Part shown: piece after piece, positions 50,022 to 59,061 of the stretch
Layout: the number at the start of each line of letters is the position of its first letter
Numbering within the stretch: the stretch's first letter is position 1
Assembly (NCBI RefSeq): GCF_900090195.1
Contig: NZ_LT607803.1
Coordinates: forward strand, 5,730,229 to 5,794,228
DNA: 64,000 nucleotides
Direction: 5' to 3'
Source: Variovorax sp. HW608
GTDB lineage: Bacteria > Pseudomonadota > Gammaproteobacteria > Burkholderiales > Burkholderiaceae_C
Position numbers and translations under genes: made by a program
The notes under the pieces: generated by a model
Told to the model about the DNA's origin: nothing
Seen by the model: the letters and a program-made list of their open reading frames with translations, nothing else
The model's database searches: none

Positions 50022-51391
50022 CAAAGAGTGCCATCCCGTGCGATGACAAAAAAGTTCTGGCCGCCCATCTGCCCGCCCTTGAGGACAATCTCCAGCCCGT
50101 CTCTGCCTGGGTTTGTCGACCAGGCACGACACAAGGGTGCGCCTGGGGAGAGACCGGCCACCACTGTGAGCGCTTCGATCTGAAGTGCGCTGGCGACTTC
50201 GCCAGAACTGTCGCCGCCGGCGACCACCACGCGCTTCGGCGACGAGCGGTCCAGGATGCGCCGCATGACTTCAGCGAGGCACGCACCCACGCGCCGCGCA
50301 GCGTCGGATCGCGAGAGGCCCGCGCGCTGCGCGATCGCATCGAAATCGAGCACACTCGCGTCGTCCGGGCCTTTCGCGCTGTAGACCAATGGGCTGATGT
50401 TGTCCTTCAGAGCCGTGCGGGCGACTGCCACGACGCGTTCGATTTCGGTCTCGCGCGTCCGATCGTCGAGAACGGCCTCGAGGTGAAGACGCTCGGTGTG
50501 AAATCCATTCAGGCGCGCGAACTCGATCTGCGATGCGGTGACCGGCGAGCAACTGCCGCTCACCACGGCTATAGGGCCGGCGTGATCCGTTTTCCGGAGG
50601 GAAGGCTCGGATGGCAACAAACCCAGCTGTCGCCAGTACGCGGTGAGTGCGTACTGAAGCCCGGACGACGATGCGCTGAAAACGCCTTCGCCGCGTCCAT
50701 CCCACACGGCTTGTCCCGCTGCCACGAGCGTCTCTTCATCCAGCACGTCAAGAAAGACGACCGGCACGTCGGCGCCCATGAGTTCAGATTGACGTGCCGA
50801 GGCCTGAGCCTGGCGCAGCTGGAGCATGTCGATCAGTTCGATGCGACGGGTGGTTTGCGATGACAGATGCCGTCGAAGGTCGGCCTCGCCCATGGGCGTG
50901 ACTGGGTGTCGCGACATGGTCGGATGACGATCCAGCCGATAGCCGACACCTTCGACCGCCGCAAAGAGGTTCCCGAAGACCTGGTAGCGCTTCAGCCGCG
51001 GGGCGCCGACGATGGATGGCGACCACTGGCCGGGCATGTGGCGCACGCCAAGATCGATCGCCCGACCAATCGAGCCGATCGTGGGCGACGAGTCGAAGGT
51101 CGAGCAGACCTTGTAGTGGAGGATGGGCGCCTTCAGGGCTGCGAGGGCCTTGAAGGCTTTCGGAAGTTCGGCTTCCATCCATTCAGGACTGCGTCCGCGC
51201 GATGAACCTGCGATCCCGACGCACCGTGCCGCGGGGAAGCGAGCCAGCGTCTCCGGCGTGGGGATGTCGAGAAACAGCACCGTAGGCACGCCCGCGGCCG
51301 CCATGGCCTCCATGGCGTCGGTGGAGCCGGTGAAATCGTCGCCGTAGTAGGCGAGCAGAGGCCCATCGGGCCAGATCGATGCGGTTGTCAT
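50021..51391 (-). CDS. oiaK: DUF1537 sugar-acid kinase, probable 3-oxo-isoapionate kinase
   Basis: 456 residues. N-terminal substrate domain with LLAYYGDDFTGSTDAMEAMA and C-terminal nucleotide domain with VVAGGDSSGEVASALQI and LSPGAPLCRAW: the four-carbon-acid-sugar kinase family. Members phosphorylate threonate, erythronate and related acids; OiaK acts on 3-oxo-isoapionate. The specific call depends on its overlap (ATGA) with the RuBisCO-like gene and the ApnO gene just upstream. Cytoplasmic. Confidence 0.75.
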   Translation of the reverse strand: MTTASIWPDGPLLAYYGDDFTGSTDAMEAMAAAGVPTVLFLDIPTPETLARFPAARCVGIAGSSRGRSPEWMEAELPKAFKALAALKAPILHYKVCSTFDSSPTIGSIGRAIDLGVRHMPGQWSPSIVGAPRLKRYQVFGNLFAAVEGVGYRLDRHPTMSRHPVTPMGEADLRRHLSSQTTRRIELIDMLQLRQAQASARQSELMGADVPVVFLDVLDEETLVAAGQAVWDGRGEGVFSASSSGLQYALTAYWRQLGLLPSEPSLRKTDHAGPIAVVSGSCSPVTASQIEFARLNGFHTERLHLEAVLDDRTRETEIERVVAVARTALKDNISPLVYSAKGPDDASVLDFDAIAQRAGLSRSDAARRVGACLAEVMRRILDRSSPKRVVVAGGDSSGEVASALQIEALTVVAGLSPGAPLCRAWSTNPGRDGLEIVLKGGQMGGQNFFVIARDGTL

Positions 51392-52632
51392 CGCCAGAAT
51401 TCCAGGGCTTGCGCGAGAGCGGGACTCTGCTTGGACTTCTCCGCCAGCGAGATACCGTCCATCGCCGCTTGCCAGGATGCACGCAATGCCTCGACGCCCG
51501 CGGCCGTTCCCTTCGGGTGACCAAAGATCCCGCCGCCTGCGGTGTGAATGAGGTCTGCGCAGCCGAGCGCGTTGTAGGTGTCGTGCGCCTGCAGACCTGT
51601 TTGCCCCGAACTGAACACGGGCATGGCCGTCATGGACGCGCTGGCCATGACCGGCGCGAGCACGGCACGTGCCGCGGCGATCACGCTCTCATCGGACTCG
51701 CTGAACTTATTGCGCAGGCCATTGACATGGAGGTGATCAGCACCCGCCAGGCGCCAGATCTTCTGCAGGGGCGCGTAGTCGAAGCCGAGCGCCGGTGAAC
51801 GGGTGAGATAGCCCCAGCCTGCCCGGTGCCCGTGGATCGGGAGCTGAGAATGTTTGCGCAGCTCATGCAACCCGACGATCCCGACCGAGTTGAGGCAGGC
51901 CATCACGCAGGTGCCGCCTTCGGCGAGCACCAGATCGTGCCGGCGCCGCATCTTGTCGAGGTCGCCTGTGAGATTGAAGGCCACCATCACTTTCTTGCCC
52001 GTGCGATCCGCAGCCTCGTTGACGACGCGCATCACGGCGCGAACCCGCTCGTCGAACGGGCAATGGGGCCCATCCGCCTGGAGCTCGTCGTCCTTGATGA
52101 AGTCGACGCCGCCCTCGACCAATTCACGCACCTGCTGGGCGGTCTCCTCTGGAGACAGCCCGACGCTGGGCTTGATGATGGTGCCGATGAGCGGTCCGCG
52201 ATCCACAGCCGCCAGGCGGCGGGTACCCTCGATGCCAAAAGCTGGACCGGGATAGGCCGCTGCAAACGACGGGGGCAACTGCAGATCGAGCATCCGCAGG
52301 CCCGTGACGGCTCGCAGCTCGTACAGGTTGCCCGCCATGGTGGCCATCAAGGTGGGCAGGCAAGGTCCCAAGTTCTCGATGGGCCACGACAGCTCGAGCA
52401 CGCATCGCGTGAAGCGGCTCGCGCTCTTCGGTGTCGGCAGGCTCGGTACCGTTGCGGTGTCGATGATTTCCAGTCGTTCGACACGTGCGCCAGACCTCGC
52501 CTTGAGTTCGGGCGTCTCCGTGGGCAGGGCCACGAAGGTTCCGCTCGATTGCTCGCCGGCGATCACCTCTGCCGCACGCGCCGGATCGTCTCCGGTCTCG
52601 AGCCAGTAGGTAGCGTGAATGCGTTCTGCCAT
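51388..52632 (-). CDS. RuBisCO-like protein, probable 3-oxo-isoapionate-4-phosphate transcarboxylase/hydrolase
   Basis: 414 residues, RuBisCO large-chain fold. Kept residues include Lys154 in GTIIKPSVG, the metal-binding KDDE (Lys180, the carbamylated position in RuBisCO), and HGHRAGWGYL (His269, Arg270) and GGGIFGHPKG (phosphate loop). RuBisCO-like proteins of apiose pathways act on 3-oxo-isoapionate 4-phosphate: OiaX decarboxylates it, OiaT makes 3-phosphoglycerate plus glycolate. GlcDEF downstream favours the OiaT type. GAGGGG precedes ATG 52632. I cannot exclude OiaX or another RLP class from sequence alone. Confidence 0.8.
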   Translation of the reverse strand: MAERIHATYWLETGDDPARAAEVIAGEQSSGTFVALPTETPELKARSGARVERLEIIDTATVPSLPTPKSASRFTRCVLELSWPIENLGPCLPTLMATMAGNLYELRAVTGLRMLDLQLPPSFAAAYPGPAFGIEGTRRLAAVDRGPLIGTIIKPSVGLSPEETAQQVRELVEGGVDFIKDDELQADGPHCPFDERVRAVMRVVNEAADRTGKKVMVAFNLTGDLDKMRRRHDLVLAEGGTCVMACLNSVGIVGLHELRKHSQLPIHGHRAGWGYLTRSPALGFDYAPLQKIWRLAGADHLHVNGLRNKFSESDESVIAAARAVLAPVMASASMTAMPVFSSGQTGLQAHDTYNALGCADLIHTAGGGIFGHPKGTAAGVEALRASWQAAMDGISLAEKSKQSPALAQALEFWR

Positions 52633-52649
52633 CGTGGTCCCCTCGAAGT

Positions 52650-53480
52650 TCAGGTGATACGGCGGATGCTCTCGGCGATTTCTTCCCGATCGAAGACCTT
52701 GAGCCAATCGTCGCGCATCAGGCGAGGTTTGCCAAAGGTGATGGCCTTGTTGCAGGCGTCCGAGAACGCACCGGGGATCTCGTTGAAGATCACGGCGCCG
52801 AGGATGTTCATGTGGCCCAGAAGGAAGTCACGCGCGCACTTCTCGGGCACACCACGACGAATCGTTTCGTCCATCGCGTCGCGCATGACCGCCAGCAGCG
52901 TGGCGCAGACCGTTTCCGACAGGCCCGGTTCCAGGATGGCCATCTGATCGACCGTCAGGCGGTACGAGTCCTTGATCGGTTGGTAGATCGTCTTGGCGAC
53001 CGCTTCGCCCAGGTCCCATGCGGATTCAGGGCCTTGCATGAGCGAGCTGGTGATCGATTGCTTCGCCGCGCCACCGCCGAAGTAGTCGCGCCGCGCGGCT
53101 TCTTCGACTTCATCGTTGTAGATGGTCGGGTGACACGGATGGGCGATAAAATAGGTGATGTCCTTGCGATCGGGCAGATGGCCGGCGAACGGGGCGGCCG
53201 CGTCGAGCAGCATCACCATGGTGCCCGCCTTGAGCTTGGGCGAGATCTCGTGGGCGATTTTTCCGATGATCGTGTCGGGGATCGCGAGGATGACGACGTC
53301 CGCGTTGTCGAGCGCTTCGTCGATCGACACGCAATCAACGCCGAGCTCGTCCTTCAGGCGTTGGCGGCCGGGAGCGCCAGGCTCTACGTGGGCCACGCGG
53401 TAGTTCGACTTGAGCAGGTTCTTCGACAGGCGTACGCCCATCTTGCCGCCTGCGCCAAAGAGTGCAATTTTTTCAGACAT
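52650..53480 (-). CDS. apnO: D-apionate oxidoisomerase (copy 1)
   Basis: 276 residues from ATG 53480. N-terminal Rossmann motif IALFGAGGKMGVRLSKNL, then DAAAPFAGHLPDRKDITYFI and AHPCHPTIYND, and a conserved helical C-terminus. This is the ApnO-type dehydrogenase family (often labelled phosphogluconate dehydrogenase-like), which oxidises D-apionate with migration of a hydroxymethyl group to give 3-oxo-isoapionate. A close second copy is at 55940. Seventeen bases before the RuBisCO-like gene. Confidence 0.78.
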   Translation of the reverse strand: MSEKIALFGAGGKMGVRLSKNLLKSNYRVAHVEPGAPGRQRLKDELGVDCVSIDEALDNADVVILAIPDTIIGKIAHEISPKLKAGTMVMLLDAAAPFAGHLPDRKDITYFIAHPCHPTIYNDEVEEAARRDYFGGGAAKQSITSSLMQGPESAWDLGEAVAKTIYQPIKDSYRLTVDQMAILEPGLSETVCATLLAVMRDAMDETIRRGVPEKCARDFLLGHMNILGAVIFNEIPGAFSDACNKAITFGKPRLMRDDWLKVFDREEIAESIRRIT

Positions 53481-53517
53481 GTTTGAGTCTCCGGGGTTGA
53501 GGATTTGAGAGGACCTG

Positions 53518-54873
53518 TTAGCCAGCACGAGTGTTGGGCTTCAGGGGGAGGGGGGTGGAAGGCGACTGGTGGGTGGAGCGAGCCGCAGCAATGGTCATGA
53601 CGAGAACGCCTGACAGAGCCATGAAGGCGCCCACGACGAACATGGATGCGGTGTAGGAGCCGGTGGCGTCCTTGACGGCACCGGTGATAAACGGCGCGGC
53701 AAAGCCGCCAAAGTTGCCGAACGTATTGATCAGCGCGATGCCTGCGGCCGCACCCGCTCCGCTGAGGAAGCGCGATGGCAGGGCCCAGAAGTTAGGCAAT
53801 GCCGCGAAGATCGCGCAGGCGGTGATGGTGATGACTGCGACGGTCGCGGTGGGCGATTGCATGTACAGCGCGCAGGGGATGCTCAGCGCACCAACGAATG
53901 CTGGGATGCCGACATGCCAGTTGTGCACTCCGCGGCGCGTTGCATGGCGGCTCCAGAGAAACAGAGCGATCGCTGCGGGCAGGTACGGAATCGCCGTGAT
54001 CAAGCCCTTCTGGAAGATGTTGAACTTGCTTCCGAACTGCGCTTCGAAGCCCCCGATGATCGTCGGCAGGAAGAAGGCGAGGGCGTAGAGGCCGTAGATC
54101 AGGCCGAAGTAGATGAGCGCGAAGGCCCACACCCGGGGATCGAGCAGCGCCTTGCCGGCGAGATTGCCGTGGGCTTGCGTCTTGGACCGGTCCTCCTTGG
54201 CCAGTTCGAGCGTCAGCCATTGCTGTTCAGCCGGGGTCAGCCATTTGGCATCCGTGGGCTTGTCGACCAGGTAGAACCAGGCGACCAGGCCGACGACGAT
54301 GGCGGGCACGGCGACGCCGAAGAACATGATCCGCCAGCCGGCCAGACCGAAGAGGCCGTGTGCCTCGATGAGCAGCGCAGCGAGCGGCGCGCCAATCACC
54401 GTGGTCAGCGGCTGCGCCAGGTAGAACAGGGCCAGGATGTGGCAGCGGTACTTGGTCGGAACCCAGAGGCTCAGGTACAGGATTGCTCCTGGGAAGAAGC
54501 CCGCTTCCGCAACGCCGAGCAGGAAGCGCAGCCAGTACAGCTGCGTGGAATTGGCCACCCAGGTGAAGAGGAGGGCGACGAGGCCCCACGTCACCATGAT
54601 GCGGGCCATCCAGCGCCTTGCGCCGAACTTGTGCAAAGCGAGGTTGCTCGGGATCTCGAGCAGGATGTACCCGACGAAGAACACGCCGGCTGCAAAGCCG
54701 AACTGGGCCGCCGTGAGTCCGAGGTCCTTGGTCATGCCGTTCGGGCCGGCGAACGAGATCGCGGTGCGATCGAGGAAGTTGATGAAGAACATCAATGCCA
54801 CGAACGGCACGAGTCGCATGGACACCTTCCGGATGGCCGAAGCCTCCGTGCTCGACGCGAAAGAAATTTGCAC
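53518..54873 (-). CDS. MFS transporter, anion:cation symporter type
   Basis: 451 residues, 12 predicted membrane helices with a central loop around residues 205-240. Segments LDRTAISFAGPNG and LLGVAEAGFFPGAILYLSLW resemble the ACS family that imports sugar acids (glucarate, tartrate, hexuronates). First gene of the leftward operon, so it probably imports D-apionate or a related acid. Inner membrane. Substrate is an inference. Confidence 0.85.
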   Translation of the reverse strand: MQISFASSTEASAIRKVSMRLVPFVALMFFINFLDRTAISFAGPNGMTKDLGLTAAQFGFAAGVFFVGYILLEIPSNLALHKFGARRWMARIMVTWGLVALLFTWVANSTQLYWLRFLLGVAEAGFFPGAILYLSLWVPTKYRCHILALFYLAQPLTTVIGAPLAALLIEAHGLFGLAGWRIMFFGVAVPAIVVGLVAWFYLVDKPTDAKWLTPAEQQWLTLELAKEDRSKTQAHGNLAGKALLDPRVWAFALIYFGLIYGLYALAFFLPTIIGGFEAQFGSKFNIFQKGLITAIPYLPAAIALFLWSRHATRRGVHNWHVGIPAFVGALSIPCALYMQSPTATVAVITITACAIFAALPNFWALPSRFLSGAGAAAGIALINTFGNFGGFAAPFITGAVKDATGSYTASMFVVGAFMALSGVLVMTIAAARSTHQSPSTPLPLKPNTRAG

Positions 54874-54935
54874 TTTGTCTCCTGATGGTCGCCGTGTTCG
54901 CCAAGGCTGCGCCAGCCTTTATTGATCGCCTATGC

Positions 54936-54954
54936 TGGTATGATGAGTACACCA
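54936..54954. promoter_or_regulatory. probable operator A for the GntR-type regulator
   Basis: TGGTATGATGAGTACACCA: TGGT/ACCA half-sites as in FadR-subfamily operators. The 14-base core TGGTATGATGAGTA occurs again, inverted, at 55870-55883. Lies between the MFS gene and the regulator gene, 63 bases before the MFS start. Confidence 0.65.
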
Positions 54955-55085
54955 TTACGATAGAGATCAGACCATAAGGGTTTACGCCTATCAGATCCGT
55001 CTGGCCCATCGAAGGCGCTCGACGCGTCGAGTCGTGGTATTGTCATCAGACCAGTTGCCCGCAGGGCAGAAGTCAGGAGACCACC

Positions 55086-55796
55086 GTGAGTGAAGCCATC
55101 CAGCGCAGGAAGATTTATCAGGAGGTCTACGACCGGCTCATGGAACGGATTCGCTCTGGGGCGATTCCGCCAAATGCACAGTTGCCCTCCGAGCGGGAGC
55201 TGATGGAGGAATACGGCGTTGGGCGCCCGGCGGTTCGAGAGGCGCTCCAGGCCCTGCAGCGCTCGGGCATCGTCGAGATCGTCCATGGTGAGCGGGCACG
55301 CGTCGTTGTGCCGACGGCCGACCGCCTGATGGCTCAGATTGCGAGTGGTGCAATGCATCTGCTTCGCACGCAGCCGGGAACCCTGGAGCATCTCAAGGAC
55401 GTCCGCCTCTTCCTCGAGCAGGGGACAGCGCGGATGGCCGCGCAAAAGGCGACAGAAGAGGACGTCGCGCGCCTGCGTCTGGCAGTTGCAAAACACCGCG
55501 CTTCGATGGTCGACCTAGCCCGCTTCATCGAGCTGGATATGGCGTTCCATCGGGAAATCGCGTCGATCAGCGGAAATCCGATCTACCCGACGATTGTCGA
55601 GGCCATGTTCCGTTGGGCCAGTGAGTACTACCAGGCCATGGTTCGCGCACCTGGGGCGGAAGAGTTGACGCTGGTGGAGCACGAGCGAATCGTGGATGCG
55701 ATCGCCGCGCGAGATCCAGACGCTGCCGCCGCGGCGATGCACGCGCACCTCAGCCGGGCCAACCGCCTCTATCAACAACTGGTCCGCACCGGCTAA
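55086..55796 (+). CDS. GntR-family (FadR/NanR-like) regulator
   Basis: 236 residues from GTG 55086, with AGGAG 5-6 bases upstream. Winged HTH at residues about 10-75 (LPSERELMEEYGVGRPAVRE, then ALQALQRSGIVEI), then an FCD-type all-helical effector domain with metal-ligand-like Asp/His (DMAFHREIAS, EHERIVDAI). Probably represses both arms of the locus in the absence of a pathway intermediate. Divergent from the MFS gene. Confidence 0.9.
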   Translation: MSEAIQRRKIYQEVYDRLMERIRSGAIPPNAQLPSERELMEEYGVGRPAVREALQALQRSGIVEIVHGERARVVVPTADRLMAQIASGAMHLLRTQPGTLEHLKDVRLFLEQGTARMAAQKATEEDVARLRLAVAKHRASMVDLARFIELDMAFHREIASISGNPIYPTIVEAMFRWASEYYQAMVRAPGAEELTLVEHERIVDAIAARDPDAAAAAMHAHLSRANRLYQQLVRTG

Positions 55797-55869
55797 GTCC
55801 CCATAAGCCCGCCGGCGGGCCAGCCGGTATGGGTGCGACATAGGGGTTTCCGATAGGTCAACTCTTGGA

Positions 55870-55883
55870 TACTCATCATACCA
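55870..55883. promoter_or_regulatory. probable operator B for the GntR-type regulator
   Basis: TACTCATCATACCA, the exact reverse complement of the first 14 bases of operator A. Lies 57 bases before the second apnO gene, so it probably controls the rightward catabolic genes. A perfect GC palindrome GCCCGCCGGCGGGC at 55807-55820 after the regulator stop may attenuate read-through. Confidence 0.65.
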
Positions 55884-55939
55884 TCACTCCAACAGATCAC
55901 ACCTCAAGAGTATTTGAGGGGCGTCACAGGAGATGAGCC

Positions 55940-56770
55940 ATGGGGACCTCGATTGCACTTTTTGGCGCGGGCGGGAAGATGGGCTTTCGCCTGTCGAAGA
56001 ACCTCCTCGCATCGGACTATGGTGTTCGCCACGTCGAGCCGAGTCCCGCCGGACGCCAGCGCCTCAAGGACGAACTGGGCGTTGAATGTGTCGATGTGGA
56101 CGGCGCGCTCGACGGCGCCGAGGTGGTGATCCTCGCGGTTCCGGACACCCTGATCGGCAAGCTCGCTCACGAGATCGCGCCGAAACTCAAGGCGGGCACC
56201 ATGGTGGTCACGCTCGACGCTGCGGCGCCGTTTGCAGGACACCTGCCCAAGCGCCCGGACCTGGTCTATTTCGTGGCTCATCCTTGCCACCCGCCGATCT
56301 TCAACGACGAGACCGAGCCCGAAGCGCGGCGGGACTATTTCGGCGGAGCCTTCGCCAAGCAGTCGGTGGTCAGCGCGCTCATGCAAGGACCGGCCGAGGC
56401 GTTTGAACTCGGCGAGGACATCGCCAAGACCATTTATGCGCCCATCCTTCGCTCCTACCGCCTGACGGTGGATCAGATGGCGCTTCTCGAACCGGGTCTG
56501 TCCGAGACCGTCTGCGCCACGCTGCTGGACGTGATGCGCGAGGCGATGGATGAAGTGATTGCCAAGGGCGTGCCTCCGGCAGCGGCCCGCGACTTCCTGC
56601 TGGGACACATGACGATCCTGAGCGCCGTGATCTTCAAGGAGATCCCGGGCCAGTTCTCCGACGCATGCAACAAGGCCATTACGTTCGGGAAGCCTCGATT
56701 GATGCGAGACGACTGGAAGCAGGTCTTCGATCGCGAAGAGATCGCCGAAAGCATCCGGCGAATCACTTAG
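55940..56770 (+). CDS. apnO: D-apionate oxidoisomerase (copy 2)
   Basis: 276 residues, exactly the length of copy 1 and highly similar throughout (IALFGAGGKMGFRLSKNLL; AHPCHPPIFND; identical ends DREEIAESIRRIT). All family blocks are intact. Opens the rightward transport/catabolism unit, behind its own operator. The two copies may serve different substrates or be expressed separately. Confidence 0.78.
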   Translation: MGTSIALFGAGGKMGFRLSKNLLASDYGVRHVEPSPAGRQRLKDELGVECVDVDGALDGAEVVILAVPDTLIGKLAHEIAPKLKAGTMVVTLDAAAPFAGHLPKRPDLVYFVAHPCHPPIFNDETEPEARRDYFGGAFAKQSVVSALMQGPAEAFELGEDIAKTIYAPILRSYRLTVDQMALLEPGLSETVCATLLDVMREAMDEVIAKGVPPAAARDFLLGHMTILSAVIFKEIPGQFSDACNKAITFGKPRLMRDDWKQVFDREEIAESIRRIT

Positions 56771-56854
56771 CACGTCGCGCAACCTGACGCGTCAATGACC
56801 GCGGCCGACGCAAACAAGAGCACGGCCATCCCCCCTTCACAACTAGGAGACATC

Positions 56855-58099
56855 ATGCGCACATTCAAGCGTAGTTCACTCGTGGCCGCCCTGGTCGTTC
56901 TCTGCGGAGCGTTGTCCGCGCAAGCGCAGGAACTGGTCATCTGGAATCGAACGGCTTCCGCGGCGGAGACTGCTGCCCTCAAGAAGATCATGGCGGACTT
57001 CGAGGCCGCCAATCCTGGCGTGACCGTCAAGATGGAGACGCGCTCGGTCGACGAACACAAGTCGGCGTTGCGCATCGCATCCACCTCCAGGCAGGGGCCG
57101 GACCTCTACTACATGTGGACGGGCCTGGGCCTCGGCGGCGAGTACGTCAAGGCTGGCTTGAGCGCACCGCTCGACGAGTACTACAAGAAATACAACTGGA
57201 CCGCTCGCATCCGCCCGATCGCCGACGCCTACACCAATCTCTATCCACCCGGAAAGCACGGCGTGCCGTACCAGATCAACGGCGAGGCGATCTACTTCAA
57301 CAAGGAGCTGTTCAAGAAGGCCGGCATCGATGCGCCGCCCGCCAGCTATGCGGACCTCGTCGCCGCGGCGGGCAAGCTCAAGGCTGCGGGCATCCCGGCC
57401 ATCACCTTCGGCGGCAGCGTCAACTGGCACGTCATGCGCCTGATGGACGCCATCCTCGAAACCCAATGCGGCGCCAAGACCCACGATGCCCTGAAGGCGA
57501 TGACCGTCAAGTGGTCCGAGACGCCCTGTGCGACCACCGCGTTCAACGAATTCCACAAGTGGACGAGCGACTACATGCTCAAGCCCTTCATGAGCTTCGA
57601 TCAGGCGCAGTCGCGCAAGCTCTTCGAAGCTGGCCGCGCGGCCATGATGCTCGAAGGCGACTGGATGGTCTCGCAGCTGCGTAACGAGACGAAGGATGCG
57701 GAGGCCTATGGCGTGTTCCCGTTCCCGACCGGCACGGGCCGGCTCTATGGCTTCGGCGTCAATCTCTACATGAGCCCGTACAGCAAGAACAAGGATCTTG
57801 CCGCCAAATTCCTCGACTACTTCATCTCTGACAAGGTGCAGCAGGACAACCTCGGGGCGTTTGGTGCCATCGGCGTGAACAAGAACGTCGTCTACAAGGA
57901 ACCCAAGCCGCTGGACACCGCCTGGGTCGACATCTTCGCGAAGTACAACGCGAGCTTCGTCAACGGCGACCAGGGCTTCCCGCTGGACGTGACGACCGAG
58001 TACTTCCGCGTGATCAATTCGGTTGCCAGCGACCAGTTGCCTCCGGCGCAAGCGGCGACAACGTTGCAGGCCTTCATCGACAAGCGCAAGCCGTCTTGA
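56855..58099 (+). CDS. ABC transporter substrate-binding protein (CUT1, SBP_bac_1)
   Basis: 414 residues from ATG 56855, with AGGAG 6 bases upstream. Signal peptide of about 25 residues ending ALSAQAQ; the mature part has SBP_bac_1 features (ADFEAANPGVTVKMETRS, GVPYQINGEAIYFNKELF, GRAAMMLEGDWMVSQL). Periplasmic. CUT1 systems usually carry oligosaccharides or glycosides, which fits the glycosidase gene in the same operon. Ligand proposed: an apiose-containing sugar. Confidence 0.88.
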   Translation: MRTFKRSSLVAALVVLCGALSAQAQELVIWNRTASAAETAALKKIMADFEAANPGVTVKMETRSVDEHKSALRIASTSRQGPDLYYMWTGLGLGGEYVKAGLSAPLDEYYKKYNWTARIRPIADAYTNLYPPGKHGVPYQINGEAIYFNKELFKKAGIDAPPASYADLVAAAGKLKAAGIPAITFGGSVNWHVMRLMDAILETQCGAKTHDALKAMTVKWSETPCATTAFNEFHKWTSDYMLKPFMSFDQAQSRKLFEAGRAAMMLEGDWMVSQLRNETKDAEAYGVFPFPTGTGRLYGFGVNLYMSPYSKNKDLAAKFLDYFISDKVQQDNLGAFGAIGVNKNVVYKEPKPLDTAWVDIFAKYNASFVNGDQGFPLDVTTEYFRVINSVASDQLPPAQAATTLQAFIDKRKPS

Positions 58100-58104
58100 T
58101 AGCC

Positions 58105-59061
58105 ATGGCCAACGCTGTCCATCATCCGATGCCGAGCAAAGGCGAAGCGCTCGCTGAAGGGCGTTTCTCCTGGAGCGGTCTCTGGCATGCGCATTCGACG
58201 CAGGCCTGGATCCTCCTCGGGCCCGCGATGCTGATCTACGCCGTGTTCGCCCTGTACCCGATGGTGGACACGTTTCTCCTGAGCTTCCAGTCGTGGAACG
58301 GCCTGACGCCGGAGCGCGGATTCGCTGGCCTGAGCAACTACGCGTACATCCTCCAGGACGATCCGGTGTTCTGGCTTGCGTTCCGCAACACCATCATCTG
58401 GACCGTTCTCGCGGTGTCCATTCCGCCGCTGATCGGCTTCGGGCTTGCGATGGCCGTGAACCAGCAGGTTCCCGGACGCAACATCATGCGCGCGATCTTC
58501 TACCTCCCGGTGATCCTCGCGCCGATCGCGGTCGCGACGATGTGGAAGTGGATGTATGACCCGTTCTTCGGGCTGTTCAACCAGATGCTGACCTCCGCGG
58601 GCCTGCAGAACTGGATCAAGGACTGGCTTGGCGATCGACAGGTCGCGCTCTATTCGGTGTTCGGTGCCTACATCTGGCAGCACGTCGGCTTCTCGATGGT
58701 TCTCTTCCTCGCCGGCCTTCAAGGCGTCAATCACACGCTCGTCGAAGCCGCCCGGATTGACGGAGCCAATCGATTTCAGGTTTTCCGCCATGTCACGCTG
58801 CCGGCGATGAGCACCTCCATCACGATCGTGCTGGTGCTCTCCCTGATCCAGTCTCTGAGGGCGTTCGACATCGTCTATGGCATGACGCTCGGTGGCCCAG
58901 CGCAGTCGACCCAGATGCTGGCGCTGTGGGCCTTCACGCAGTCCATGCAGATCCATGACTTTGGTCGAGGAAGCGCGGTGGCGGTTGTTCTTCTCCTGAT
59001 CACGTTGGCGATCGTGGTTCCGTACATGTTGTGGCGCATGAAGCGCGAGGAGGGGCAGTGA
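58105..59061 (+). CDS. ABC sugar permease (MalF-type)
   Basis: 318 residues with six membrane helices and the EAA loop EAARIDGANRFQVFRHVTLP that contacts the ATPase. Five bases after the binding-protein stop; TTG 58096 is an alternative start. Its stop overlaps the next permease by one base (TGATG). Inner membrane. Confidence 0.93.
   Translation: MANAVHHPMPSKGEALAEGRFSWSGLWHAHSTQAWILLGPAMLIYAVFALYPMVDTFLLSFQSWNGLTPERGFAGLSNYAYILQDDPVFWLAFRNTIIWTVLAVSIPPLIGFGLAMAVNQQVPGRNIMRAIFYLPVILAPIAVATMWKWMYDPFFGLFNQMLTSAGLQNWIKDWLGDRQVALYSVFGAYIWQHVGFSMVLFLAGLQGVNHTLVEAARIDGANRFQVFRHVTLPAMSTSITIVLVLSLIQSLRAFDIVYGMTLGGPAQSTQMLALWAFTQSMQIHDFGRGSAVAVVLLLITLAIVVPYMLWRMKREEGQ

Noticed and set aside
55086..55796. 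Naming the regulator as the gluconate repressor because it belongs to the GntR superfamily
   Set aside because: It is the FadR/NanR-like class and sits in the apiose locus; the gluconate operon has its own LacI-type regulator at 31485-32516.
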